This document shows positions 8,249 to 15,575 of a stretch of 64,000 nt of DNA, piece by piece. A program made the position numbers and the translations under genes. Numbering within the stretch: position 1 is the stretch's first letter; each line of letters opens with the position of its first letter. The stretch is from Pedobacter arcticus A12 (lineage in GTDB: Bacteria; Bacteroidota; Bacteroidia; Sphingobacteriales; Sphingobacteriaceae): the NCBI RefSeq assembly GCF_000302595.1, contig NZ_JH947126.1:213213-277212 (forward strand), given 5' to 3'. The notes below the pieces were generated by a model. The model saw only the letters and a list, made by a program, of their open reading frames with translations. It did no database searches and had not been told where the DNA came from.

Positions 8249-9718
8249 ATGAATCAAATCATAAACAATATTGAACAATTTGAAGCGGTTATAGGTTTAG
8301 AAGTTCATGTTCAATTATCTACCGCATCAAAAGCATTTTGTTCAGATTCAGCAACTTTCGGTAATTTACCAAATCAAAATATAAGTCCCGTTTCTTTAGG
8401 TTTACCGGGCGCATTGCCTTTAACCAATGAAAAAGCGGTAAAGTATGCCACCAAATTAGGTTTGGCTATCGACAGTAAAATCAACCAGTATAATTTCTTC
8501 GACCGTAAAAACTATTTTTATGCCGATTTGCCTAAAGGCTATCAAATTACGCAAGATAACGAGCCTATTTGTATCGGTGGAAAACTCAAAATAAGGTTAG
8601 AAACTGGTGAGGAAAAAGATATTATTCTAAATCGGATCCACATGGAAGAAGATGCTGGTAAAAGTATCCATGATTTAGATGCAGATTATTCTTATATCGA
8701 TTTAAACCGAGCTGGAGTAGCTTTGTTAGAGGTTGTTACAGAGCCCATGATCAGTTCTGGCGAAGAAGCTGCCGCATACCTAACGGAGTTGCGTAAATTA
8801 GTTCGTTACCTTGATATTTGCGATGGCAACATGGAAGAAGGCTCTATGCGCTGCGATGCCAATGTTTCTGTTCGGTTAAAAGGTGAAACTAAACTAGGGA
8901 ACCGTTGCGAGGTTAAAAACCTAAACTCGATCAAAAATGTTCAGCGAGCAATTGAGCATGAAATCCAACGTCAGATCGGTTTAATTAATAAAGGAAAAAC
9001 CATTGATCAAAATACCTTGAATTTTGATGCAGCAACTGGCAAAACCACGCCTTTGCGTTCTAAAGAAATGGCTAACGATTACCGTTATTTCCCCGAACCA
9101 GATTTATTGCCAATGGTGATTTCTGATGAGTATTTGGAGGCAATAAAAGCAGAAATGCCCGCTTTGCCCGAACAACTTTATCAGCAATTCACCAAAGAAA
9201 TGGGTTTACCCAGCTATGATGCCTTGGTGCTTACCGCTGATAAAGCCATGGCAGATTATTTTATAGCAATAACAAAGCACAGTACAAGTTATAAATTGGC
9301 ATCTAACTGGGTAATGGGTACGCTTAAATCATTTTTAAACGAAACACAACAAGGTTTTGCTGATTTGAGAATCCCTGCCGAAGAAATTGCTGCTATCATC
9401 AATTTGGTAGCGCATAAAGAGATCAACAATAGCCAGGCGAAAAACAAATTGTTTGCGGCCTTGGTTCTGCAACCAGAAGCTAAAGTTGCCAATTTGGTTG
9501 AGGAACTAAATCTGATCCATAAAAAATGTGACAATGAATTAGAGGGATTTATCATAACAGCGTTAGAAAAATTCCCAGATAAGGTTAAAGAATACCAGAA
9601 CGGTAAAAAAGGAGTTATAGGACTGTTTATGGGCGAAGTGATGAAATTATCTCATGGTAAAGTAGACCCTAAACAGGCAAATAAGTTAATTATCGAAAAA
9701 TTAGAAGGTATTAAATGA
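8249..9718 (+). CDS. gatB: Asp-tRNA(Asn)/Glu-tRNA(Gln) amidotransferase subunit B
   Basis: This 489-residue protein is a full-length GatB. The N terminus has AVIGLEVHVQLST, followed by FDRKNYFYADLPKGYQITQ, HMEEDAGKSIHD, SMRCDANVSVRLKG and KNLNSIKNVQRAIEHEIQRQ. The C-terminal GatB/YqeY helical domain ends near NGKKGVIGLFMGEVMK. Within the GatCAB complex it binds mischarged Glu-tRNA(Gln) or Asp-tRNA(Asn) and phosphorylates the acyl group before amidation, a cytosolic step of tRNA charging. gatA and gatC are not in the window, so the complex is encoded at separate loci. A good promoter lies just upstream. An inverted repeat begins at its stop codon. Confidence 0.97.
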   Translation: MNQIINNIEQFEAVIGLEVHVQLSTASKAFCSDSATFGNLPNQNISPVSLGLPGALPLTNEKAVKYATKLGLAIDSKINQYNFFDRKNYFYADLPKGYQITQDNEPICIGGKLKIRLETGEEKDIILNRIHMEEDAGKSIHDLDADYSYIDLNRAGVALLEVVTEPMISSGEEAAAYLTELRKLVRYLDICDGNMEEGSMRCDANVSVRLKGETKLGNRCEVKNLNSIKNVQRAIEHEIQRQIGLINKGKTIDQNTLNFDAATGKTTPLRSKEMANDYRYFPEPDLLPMVISDEYLEAIKAEMPALPEQLYQQFTKEMGLPSYDALVLTADKAMADYFIAITKHSTSYKLASNWVMGTLKSFLNETQQGFADLRIPAEEIAAIINLVAHKEINNSQAKNKLFAALVLQPEAKVANLVEELNLIHKKCDNELEGFIITALEKFPDKVKEYQNGKKGVIGLFMGEVMKLSHGKVDPKQANKLIIEKLEGIK

Positions 9719-9777
9719 ATCCATCCTGATTTTGCAGAAGCTCATAAGCTATTGCTAATCAAGTCATGATGGATTCA
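9716..9777 (+). repeat. Inverted repeat spanning the gatB stop and spacer
   Basis: TGAATCCATC at 9716-9725 (including the gatB TGA) is the perfect reverse complement of GATGGATTCA at 9768-9777, with a 42-nt interior. There is no T-run after the right arm, so this is not a typical intrinsic terminator. Function unknown. Confidence 0.5.
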
Positions 9778-9803
9778 TCACCCTTAAAAAATAAAATAAA
9801 TAG

Positions 9804-10925
9804 ATGAAAAAGCATTTTATTGTAGGATTATTTGGAGTAGCGCTGTTTGCAGTTTCATGTTCAAATAAAAGTGAGTTTAGCATTAAAGGTTCGTTTACAA
9901 ACATTGGCGATGCCAAAAAGGTTTATTTATTAGAACTAGATACTTTTGGACAAATGATTCCAATTGACTCCACTTTTTTAAATGAGGACAAGCAATTTAC
10001 TTTAAAATCCAAAAGTGTAGATCCAGAGTTTTATCAAGTGGCAGTTGGCCAAAGAGCGTTTTTTGTGATTGCCGAAAATGGCGACGAAGTTGAGCTTAAA
10101 GCTGATTTGAACAACCCAACTGGAAGTTACGAGATCAAGGGTTCTGAGGAAGCAGATAAAATCACCGAATACAATAAAATTACCGCAGTATACAGTCAAC
10201 AAAATGGAGCTTTAGCCGAACAGTATAGCAAAATGATTACGGCTAATCAAGAAAATAAAGACCAGATTATTGCAGAGTACAATGCAAAAGCAGGGGTTAT
10301 AGCTAAGCCATTTTTAGAGCAATCAATGGAATTCATCGAAAAAAATAAAAAATCGATGACTGCATTTTTTGCGGCAAATATCATGATGGGCATGCAACAT
10401 GACGATTATGAAAGTAAACTGATTGCTTATAGTAAAGAAGCAGCGGAAACATTCCCAAAAAACACTGCGATCACATCTTTTGCAAAACAAATGGAAGCTA
10501 CAAAAAAAGTAGCTGTTGGAAGTGTTGCGCCAACAATTTCGGCTTTAAGCACAAACGGAAAAGTTATCAACCTAGCCGATTTTAAAGGCAAATATGTCTT
10601 AGTAGATTTTTGGGCATCTTGGTGCGCACCGTGTCGTCAAGAAAACCCAAATTTAGTTGCTACATACCACCGCTTTAAAGATAAAAATTTTACGGTGTTG
10701 GGTTTTTCTTTGGATGATAACGAAGATGCGTGGAAGAAAGCAATTATTACCGATAAGTTAGATTGGGCACAAGTTTCGGAACTGAGACAATGGGACTCTC
10801 CTACTGCTTTGTCTTATAACGTAAGCGCAATTCCTGCTTCTTTTGTAATTGACCCAAGCGGAAAAATTATAGCTAAGAATTTGCGTGGAGAACAACTTAA
10901 TCAGTTTTTAGAGAAAACACTTTAA
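9804..10925 (+). CDS. TlpA-like thioredoxin lipoprotein with DUF4369-type N-terminal domain
   Basis: This 373-residue protein has a lipoprotein signal peptide whose lipobox Cys is at residue 19 (FAVSCS). Residues about 25-120 (FSIKGSFTNIGDAKKVYLLEL through SYEIKGSEEADKITEY) resemble the DUF4369 beta domain common in Bacteroidetes. The C-terminal half is a TlpA/AhpC-TSA thioredoxin fold with the redox motif WCAPC (Cys274 and Cys277), preceded by DFKGKYVLVDFWASW and followed by the cis-Pro segment SAIPASFVIDPSGKI. Such proteins reduce or isomerise disulfides in the periplasm, for instance in cytochrome c maturation, while membrane anchored. It stands as a single gene between gatB and a response regulator. 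Confidence 0.9.
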   Translation: MKKHFIVGLFGVALFAVSCSNKSEFSIKGSFTNIGDAKKVYLLELDTFGQMIPIDSTFLNEDKQFTLKSKSVDPEFYQVAVGQRAFFVIAENGDEVELKADLNNPTGSYEIKGSEEADKITEYNKITAVYSQQNGALAEQYSKMITANQENKDQIIAEYNAKAGVIAKPFLEQSMEFIEKNKKSMTAFFAANIMMGMQHDDYESKLIAYSKEAAETFPKNTAITSFAKQMEATKKVAVGSVAPTISALSTNGKVINLADFKGKYVLVDFWASWCAPCRQENPNLVATYHRFKDKNFTVLGFSLDDNEDAWKKAIITDKLDWAQVSELRQWDSPTALSYNVSAIPASFVIDPSGKIIAKNLRGEQLNQFLEKTL

Positions 10926-10975
10926 GCATTTTTTACCTATTTAATTACGTAAATTGGCTATAAGTTTAATCATCT

Positions 10976-10987
10976 GTTAATATTAAC
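10976..10987 (+). promoter_or_regulatory. Palindrome upstream of the OmpR-family regulator gene
   Basis: GTTAATATTAAC is a perfect 12-bp palindrome followed by a further TTAAC, 48 nt before the regulator ATG. It could be a binding site for a dimeric regulator, possibly the adjacent gene product, but AT-rich palindromes also arise by chance. Confidence 0.3.
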
Positions 10988-11035
10988 TTAACAATGCCGG
11001 TAAAAAAGCATGTAGATTCGTAACAAATAGATTTT

Positions 11036-11731
11036 ATGATTAGTAACAAACAAAAAATTCTTATTGTTGATGACGAACCAGACATTCTGGAACTGATTGC
11101 TTATAGCCTAAAAAAAGCAGGTTACACCATTTTCACCGCTAAAAACGGAAAAGAAGCTGTTCAAGAAGCAAAAAAATGCCTTCCAGATTTAATCATTTTA
11201 GATGTGATGATGCCGAAAATGGACGGTATTGAAGCTTGTAGGGTTTTAAGAACAATGCCTGAATTTAAAAACACCTTCATGGTTTTTTTGACTGCCAGAA
11301 GTGAAGAATACTCTGAAATTGCTGGTTTTAACGTTGGTGCTGATGATTATATCGCAAAACCTATTAAACCTAGGGCCTTACTAAGCAGGATTAACGCTAT
11401 TTTAAGACGTAACTTACAAGCAGAAGAAGTTACAGAAACAAAACTGGAAATTTCTAATTTGGTAATTGATAGAGAAGCTTTTTTAGTATTTCAAGACGGC
11501 AATAAGATAGTACTCGCAAAAAAAGAGTTTGAATTGTTATACTTATTAGCATCAAAACCTGGTAAAGTATATACCCGCGAAGCTATTTTAAGCAGTATTT
11601 GGGAAGACTCTGTGGTTGTAACCAACAGAACCATTGATGTACACATCAGAAAACTCCGCGAAAAGCTAGGAAACGACTATGTAACTACCGTTAAAGGCGT
11701 AGGTTATAAATTCGAGACTGTTGAAGCATAA
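11036..11731 (+). CDS. OmpR/PhoB-family response regulator
   Basis: This 231-residue protein is a complete two-domain regulator. The receiver domain has the acidic pocket VDDEPD, phospho-acceptor Asp56 in LIILDVMMP, Thr86 in FLTARSE, and Lys108 in YIAKPI. The C-terminal winged helix (ISNLVIDREAF through DVHIRKLREKLG and VKGVGYKF) is the OmpR/PhoB DNA-binding type. On phosphorylation it should dimerise and control transcription. No sensor kinase is adjacent; the histidine kinase at about 26.4-27.7 kb is soluble and not obviously its partner. A palindrome lies in the upstream spacer. Target genes cannot be read from this window. Confidence 0.93.
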   Translation: MISNKQKILIVDDEPDILELIAYSLKKAGYTIFTAKNGKEAVQEAKKCLPDLIILDVMMPKMDGIEACRVLRTMPEFKNTFMVFLTARSEEYSEIAGFNVGADDYIAKPIKPRALLSRINAILRRNLQAEEVTETKLEISNLVIDREAFLVFQDGNKIVLAKKEFELLYLLASKPGKVYTREAILSSIWEDSVVVTNRTIDVHIRKLREKLGNDYVTTVKGVGYKFETVEA

Positions 11732-11872
11732 ATTTGATTAAAAGTAATCCCTAAATTTACGTTCCTTAATTCTTTCTGGATTTACTGTAAAATTCGGTGT
11801 TGATTAGCTAAAAACCCACTTTAATATCCTAAATAAATATTCAAAACCGCTGTTTATATTTTAAACAATCCT

Positions 11873-11880
11873 TACTTTTG
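11873..11880 (+). promoter_or_regulatory. -7 promoter element immediately before lipA
   Basis: TACTTTTG matches TAnnTTTG but ends only 4 nt before the lipA ATG at 11885. If used, transcription would begin at or next to the start codon, giving a leaderless or nearly leaderless mRNA. No strong TTTG -33 partner is visible 19-21 nt upstream. Confidence 0.4.
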
Positions 11881-11884
11881 CTTT

Positions 11885-12766
11885 ATGATTGAACTTCCTG
11901 TGATTCCAGCAAATCAAGCACAACGCAAACCAGATTGGTTAAGAGTGAGATTACCTGTAGGCAAAGAATATGCTGAAGTAAGAGGGATTGTGGATGAGCA
12001 CAAGTTGCACACCATCTGCGAAAGCGGTAATTGTCCAAACATGGGCGAATGCTGGGGTGCCGGGACTGCTACATTTATGATTTTAGGTAATATATGTACA
12101 CGGTCTTGTTCTTTTTGTGCGGTTAAGACCGGCAGGCCATTAGCTGTAGATTTGGATGAACCAAATCGTGTAGCAAACTCCATTAAATTAATGACGGTTA
12201 AACACGCGGTAATTACTTCCGTAGATCGTGATGATTTAAAAGATGGCGGTTCTATTATTTGGGCAGAAACCATTAAGGCAATCCGCAGAGAAAGTCCGCA
12301 AACAACAATGGAAACTTTGATTCCTGATTTTAGAGGGATTTGGGATAATTTGTACCGAGTGTGTGAAGAAAAACCAGAAGTAGTTTCGCATAATATTGAA
12401 ACTGTTAGAAGGTTAACAAAAGAAGTGCGTGTACAGGCAAAGTACGATCGTAGTATGGAGTGCTTGCAACGTATTTCGGAATTTGGTTTACGCACCAAAT
12501 CGGGTATTATGTTGGGTTTAGGCGAAAACGAAGCTGACGTTTTAGAAACAATGCAGGATTTAAAAACAGCTGGTGTACATGTCCTTACGATAGGTCAATA
12601 TTTACAACCTACAAAAAACCATCACCCTGTCTTAGATTGGATTCATCCCGATCAATTTGCATTCTATAAAGAAAAAGGTAGAGAAATGGGATTTAAATAC
12701 GTGGAAAGTGGTCCTTTGGTACGGTCTTCGTATCATGCTGAAAAACACCTATTTGATTTTCAATAA
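11885..12766 (+). CDS. lipA: Lipoyl synthase
   Basis: This 293-residue protein is a complete radical-SAM lipoyl synthase. The auxiliary cluster Cys are C45, C50 and C56 ([12 protein letters not shown]); the radical-SAM cluster Cys are C71, C75 and C78 (CTRSCSFC). The terminal Ser ligand of the auxiliary cluster is in VRSSYHAE near the C terminus. It inserts two sulfurs at C6 and C8 of protein-bound octanoyl chains, making the lipoyl cofactor of pyruvate and 2-oxoglutarate dehydrogenases and the glycine cleavage system. lipB is not nearby. The start [18 protein letters not shown] fits the family. An ECF sigma gene follows 23 bp downstream and may share its transcript. Confidence 0.97.
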   Translation: MIELPVIPANQAQRKPDWLRVRLPVGKEYAEVRGIVDEHKLHTICESGNCPNMGECWGAGTATFMILGNICTRSCSFCAVKTGRPLAVDLDEPNRVANSIKLMTVKHAVITSVDRDDLKDGGSIIWAETIKAIRRESPQTTMETLIPDFRGIWDNLYRVCEEKPEVVSHNIETVRRLTKEVRVQAKYDRSMECLQRISEFGLRTKSGIMLGLGENEADVLETMQDLKTAGVHVLTIGQYLQPTKNHHPVLDWIHPDQFAFYKEKGREMGFKYVESGPLVRSSYHAEKHLFDFQ

Positions 12767-12789
12767 ATCATCTTTATCTTACGCCACTT

Positions 12790-13341
12790 GTGATAAAAGC
12801 CAACAAAGTATTTTTAGAAGAACCTGAACTGGTTATTGCCTTAAAACAGCAGAAAAAAATCGGAGCAGAAGCACTGTATAGTATGTATTCCGCATCTTTA
12901 ATGGGGATTATACAAAGAGTGATCACGGATAATGAAATAGCCGAAGACGTTTTACAGGAAGGACTGGTGAAAATCTGGAATTCTATTCAGCAATATGATG
13001 CTTCTAAAGGTCGTTTGTTTACTTGGATGGTAAATGTTGTACGTAACTTATCTATCGATAAGGTAAGATCCAAAGATTATAGAAATCATTCTAAAAACCA
13101 AGACTTAGAAAATCACGTAAATTCGATTGACATACAGCATAACTCTGAATATAAGCCAGAGTTAATGGGTGTTAAAGATCTTTTACAAAAACTTAAGCCA
13201 GAACAAAAAATCATTGTTGATATGATTTATTTTCAAGGCTACACACATGTAGAAGTTGCGGAGGAGTTAGCAATGCCATTAGGCACTGTTAAAACAAGAC
13301 TGAGAATGGGAATTATAGAATTGAGAAAATATTTTAAATAG
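12790..13341 (+). CDS. ECF-type RNA polymerase sigma factor
   Basis: This 183-residue protein has the two-domain ECF layout. Sigma region 2 (LYSMYSASLMGIIQRVI through EDVLQEGLVKIWNSI and GRLFTWMVNVVRNLSIDKVRSK) and region 4 (LKPEQKIIVDMIYFQGYTHVEVAEEL, then MPLGTVKTRLRMGI) are both present. It starts at GTG 12790, 23 bp after lipA. Its stop codon TAG is directly followed, with no gap, by the GTG of the anti-sigma gene, so the pair is translationally coupled. By analogy with SigK/RskA-type pairs it is probably held inactive by the next gene product at the membrane. The promoters it recognises are not evident. Confidence 0.93.
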   Translation: MIKANKVFLEEPELVIALKQQKKIGAEALYSMYSASLMGIIQRVITDNEIAEDVLQEGLVKIWNSIQQYDASKGRLFTWMVNVVRNLSIDKVRSKDYRNHSKNQDLENHVNSIDIQHNSEYKPELMGVKDLLQKLKPEQKIIVDMIYFQGYTHVEVAEELAMPLGTVKTRLRMGIIELRKYFK

Positions 13342-14181
13342 GTGGAAGACATTAAAACATATATCGAATCGGGCATTTTAGAACTTTACGTTTTAGGAGA
13401 CCTTAATGCTGAAGAAAAAGCAGCGGTTGAGGCGATGTCTAAGCTCCATCCTGAGGTAAAAGCCGAATTGGAGGAGATTGAGAAAGTGATGATGGATGTG
13501 TCGTTGAATTTGGCAATAGAACCATCGTTAAAAGTAAAAGAGAATTTCTTTAGCCAGCTTACGTTTTCTGACGAGGAACAAGTTGTAGAACCTGTAATTA
13601 AGTCGGTTGTTACTGAAGCTAAAGTTGTTCCGTTGAGCAAGGTGGCAAACTTTTATAAGTATTCTTTTGCAGCATGTTTAGCACTTTTGGTAGTGAGTAT
13701 TGTTGCGATTGTTAATTTATCAAGTAGCTTAAAAAACAGCAGAAAACAGATTGCTCAATTGCAGAGCAGCAACCAAACTTTTGCTAATCAGGTTAATTAT
13801 TTGGATAAAAAAGTTTACAGCACCAACCAATCTATAAAGGTTTTGACAAACCCAGATTTTAAAATGGTGAATTTAAAAGGTACAGACAATTCTCCAAGTT
13901 CAAATATTATGGTTGCTTTTAATTCAAAAGAGCAAAAGGTAATGTTAGATTTTACCAATATGAAAATGCCTAAAAATGATGAACAGCATCAATACCAGCT
14001 TTGGGCTTTAGTTGATGGTAAACCTGTGGATTTAGGTGTGTTTGATATGGAAGAGGGAGAAATTGGTCTTAAGGATATGAAATCAATTGGCACAGCACAA
14101 ACATTTGCTGTAACCTTAGAGCCACGAGGTGGCAGTGTTAGTCCAACTTTAGAAAAATTAATGGTAATCGGGAATATTTAG
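13342..14181 (+). CDS. Membrane anti-sigma factor (RskA-like)
   Basis: This 279-residue protein begins with a short zinc-finger-like/anti-sigma N-terminal region (IESGILELYVLGDLNAEEKAAVE, lacking the HxxxCxxC zinc motif). It has one transmembrane segment at about residues 105-128 (YSFAACLALLVVSIVAIVNL), a coiled-coil stretch (SSLKNSRKQIAQLQSSNQTF), and a C-terminal RskA-type extracytoplasmic domain ending in QYQLWALVDGKPVDLGVF and FAVTLEPRGGS. It should bind the sigma factor encoded just upstream and release it on signal-dependent proteolysis. It starts at GTG directly after the sigma stop codon. A strong intrinsic terminator follows, closing the unit. Confidence 0.9.
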   Translation: MEDIKTYIESGILELYVLGDLNAEEKAAVEAMSKLHPEVKAELEEIEKVMMDVSLNLAIEPSLKVKENFFSQLTFSDEEQVVEPVIKSVVTEAKVVPLSKVANFYKYSFAACLALLVVSIVAIVNLSSSLKNSRKQIAQLQSSNQTFANQVNYLDKKVYSTNQSIKVLTNPDFKMVNLKGTDNSPSSNIMVAFNSKEQKVMLDFTNMKMPKNDEQHQYQLWALVDGKPVDLGVFDMEEGEIGLKDMKSIGTAQTFAVTLEPRGGSVSPTLEKLMVIGNI

Positions 14182-14200
14182 TTTTTCATATCTACATCAT

Positions 14201-14239
14201 AAAAACCCAAAATCTGACAAACAGATTTTGGGTTTTTTG
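14201..14239 (+). terminator. Intrinsic terminator after sigma/anti-sigma genes
   Basis: AACCCAAAATCTG at the left pairs with CAGATTTTGGGTT at the right around a 5-nt loop (ACAAA), followed by TTTTGTTT. It sits 20 nt after the anti-sigma stop codon. Confidence 0.9.
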
Positions 14240-14279
14240 TTTAAATCCTATTGAAGGTTAGGCAACGCCTTTTGTCCAA

Positions 14280-14316
14280 GAAGGGTATCTCGCAGAGAGA
14301 CCCTTCGTTTTTTTTA
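14280..14316 (+). terminator. Second hairpin with T-run upstream of the his promoter
   Basis: GAAGGGT pairs with ACCCTTC, with an inner TCTC/GAGA stem around loop GCA, followed by G and a run of nine T. It is a good intrinsic terminator about 40 nt after the first one; it insulates the histidine promoter from upstream transcription. Confidence 0.7.
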
Positions 14317-14385
14317 CATCCATAAACAAACTTTCCCTTACAAATCCGTTTTCTACACATTTCTGATAAACATCCTTATAAAAAA

Positions 14386-14416
14386 CTTGATTATCCCCGT
14401 AAGCTTGCTATATTTG
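14386..14416 (+). promoter_or_regulatory. Promoter of the histidine operon
   Basis: CTTG at 14386-14389 and TATATTTG at 14409-14416 are separated by 19 nt, close to the Bacteroidetes -33/-7 consensus. The start site expected about 7 nt further lies some 35 nt before the His-rich leader ORF. Confidence 0.7.
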
Positions 14417-14457
14417 CGACATACATAATATCTCTCCGTAGAATTATTAAAAAAGAC

Positions 14458-14502
14458 ATGAAATTAATTTTGACACCTACACATCATTTACATCATCGCT
14501 AA
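14458..14502 (+). CDS. hisL: Histidine operon leader peptide
   Basis: ATG at 14458 opens a 14-codon ORF reading MKLILTPTHHLHHR and ending in TAA. Four of the last six codons are His (CAT CAT TTA CAT CAT), as expected of a ribosome-stalling leader that senses charged tRNA(His). It lies between the his promoter (14386-14416) and hisG (14584). The last His codon and the Arg codon form the left arm of a small hairpin (see the attenuator entry), so ribosome position would affect RNA folding. This follows the logic of the enterobacterial his attenuator; the sequence itself is unrelated. It was found by reading the spacer and is too short for standard gene callers. Confidence 0.75.
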   Translation: MKLILTPTHHLHHR

Positions 14503-14520
14503 GGCGATGTTATATTTTGT
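14494..14520 (+). promoter_or_regulatory. Candidate his attenuator hairpin
   Basis: CATCGC (14494-14499) pairs with GCGATG (14504-14509) around loop TAAG, followed by the U-rich TTATATTTTGT. The left arm contains the last leader His codon and the following Arg codon. The stem is only 6 bp, so it may be part of a larger fold or act with a pseudoknot; alternative pairings need RNA folding. Confidence 0.45.
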
Positions 14521-14583
14521 ATGTTTTGTACGTCAGAACTTTTTTATTCTCATTCTTTAGTCTTTTATTAATACCATAAAATC

Positions 14584-15435
14584 TTGAAAACTTTAAAAAT
14601 TGCTATTCAGAAATCTGGCAGGTTAAACGAAAAATCTGTAGAACTGTTAAAAAACTGTGGACTTTCTTTCGAAAACTATAAAAGCTCATTAATTACGCAA
14701 GTATCAAACTTTCCTTTAGAAATACTTTTCTTAAGAGATGATGATATTCCAGAATACGTACAAGACGGTATTGCGGATATTGGCATAGTTGGTGAAAACG
14801 GAATTGCCGAAACCGATGTTGATGTAAGTTACCTGCAACGTTTAGGTTTTGGAAAATGTAAATTAAAACTGGCTGTTCCAAACGACAGTGACATTCAAAC
14901 CGTTGCTGATTTACACGGAAAATCAATTGCAACCTCCTACCCTGTTATTTTAGAGAAATTTTTAACTAAACAAGGTGTAAAATCAGAGATTAAAATGATT
15001 TCGGGTTCTGTAGAAATTTCGCCAGGTTTAGGTTTAGCCGATGCTATTTTTGATATCGTTTCTACTGGCGGTACTTTACGTAGCAATGGGTTAAAGCCTT
15101 TTGCGGATGTAATGTCATCAGAAGCGATCCTAATCGGCAGAAAAGGAATTGAAAGTGACGCTTTGGTTGCAGAACTTTTACAGCGTATACAATCTGTAAT
15201 GCGAGCTAAAGAAACTAAATATGTAGTTTTAAACGTTGAAAAAGTAAATCTTGATAAAATCCTGGCTTTACTTCCTGGTGTTAAAAGTCCGTCTGTTTTG
15301 CCATTGGCAGAAGAAGGTTGGGTAGCTGTACACACCGTAATTCCAGAAAGAGATTTTTGGAGCCACATTAACGAGTTAAAAGCTGCTGGCGCACAAGGAA
15401 TTGTGGTGATGCCAATTGAGAAGATTATTTTGTAG
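14584..15435 (+). CDS. hisG: ATP phosphoribosyltransferase (long form)
   Basis: This 283-residue protein is a long-form HisG, with the phosphoribosyltransferase core followed by a C-terminal regulatory domain (ETKYVVLNVEKVNLDKILALLPGVKSPSVLPL). The core shows LKIAIQKSGRLNEKSVELLKNCGL, FLRDDDIPEYVQDGIADIGIVGENG and GLADAIFDIVSTGGTLRSNGL. It catalyses the first committed step, joining ATP and PRPP, and is normally feedback inhibited by histidine through the C-terminal domain; no HisZ is needed for this form. The start is TTG at 14584, giving MKTLKIAIQK, which fits the family; no better ATG exists. It heads the hisGDCBHAFIE operon, behind a His-codon leader. Confidence 0.97.
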   Translation: MKTLKIAIQKSGRLNEKSVELLKNCGLSFENYKSSLITQVSNFPLEILFLRDDDIPEYVQDGIADIGIVGENGIAETDVDVSYLQRLGFGKCKLKLAVPNDSDIQTVADLHGKSIATSYPVILEKFLTKQGVKSEIKMISGSVEISPGLGLADAIFDIVSTGGTLRSNGLKPFADVMSSEAILIGRKGIESDALVAELLQRIQSVMRAKETKYVVLNVEKVNLDKILALLPGVKSPSVLPLAEEGWVAVHTVIPERDFWSHINELKAAGAQGIVVMPIEKIIL

Positions 15436-15534
15436 AGTAGTATCTAGATTTTAGTAGCAAGTATCAAGAGCTTACAAAACGGCTCTGACTTTTGTAGACA
15501 AAATGGAAAACACAAAGGAAAACAACAACGCAAG

Positions 15535-15575
15535 TCAAAAGTCCTTCTCCCTCGGAGAAGGATTTAGGATGAGGC
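15535..15575 (+). repeat. Palindromic repeat at the 5' end of hisD
   Basis: TCCTTCTCC (15543-15551) and GGAGAAGGA (15554-15562) form a 9-bp hairpin with a short CT loop region, followed by TTTAGGATGAGG. From memory, this CTTCTCC..GGAGAAGGATTTAGGATGAGG-type element recurs in Pedobacter and related genomes. It lies over the likely hisD start codon (ATG at 15569 is part of the element). Confidence 0.6.

Noticed and set aside
11914..12498. 194-codon minus-strand ORF opposite lipA
   Set aside because: lipA has all expected cysteines on the plus strand; the antisense translation has no recognisable features.
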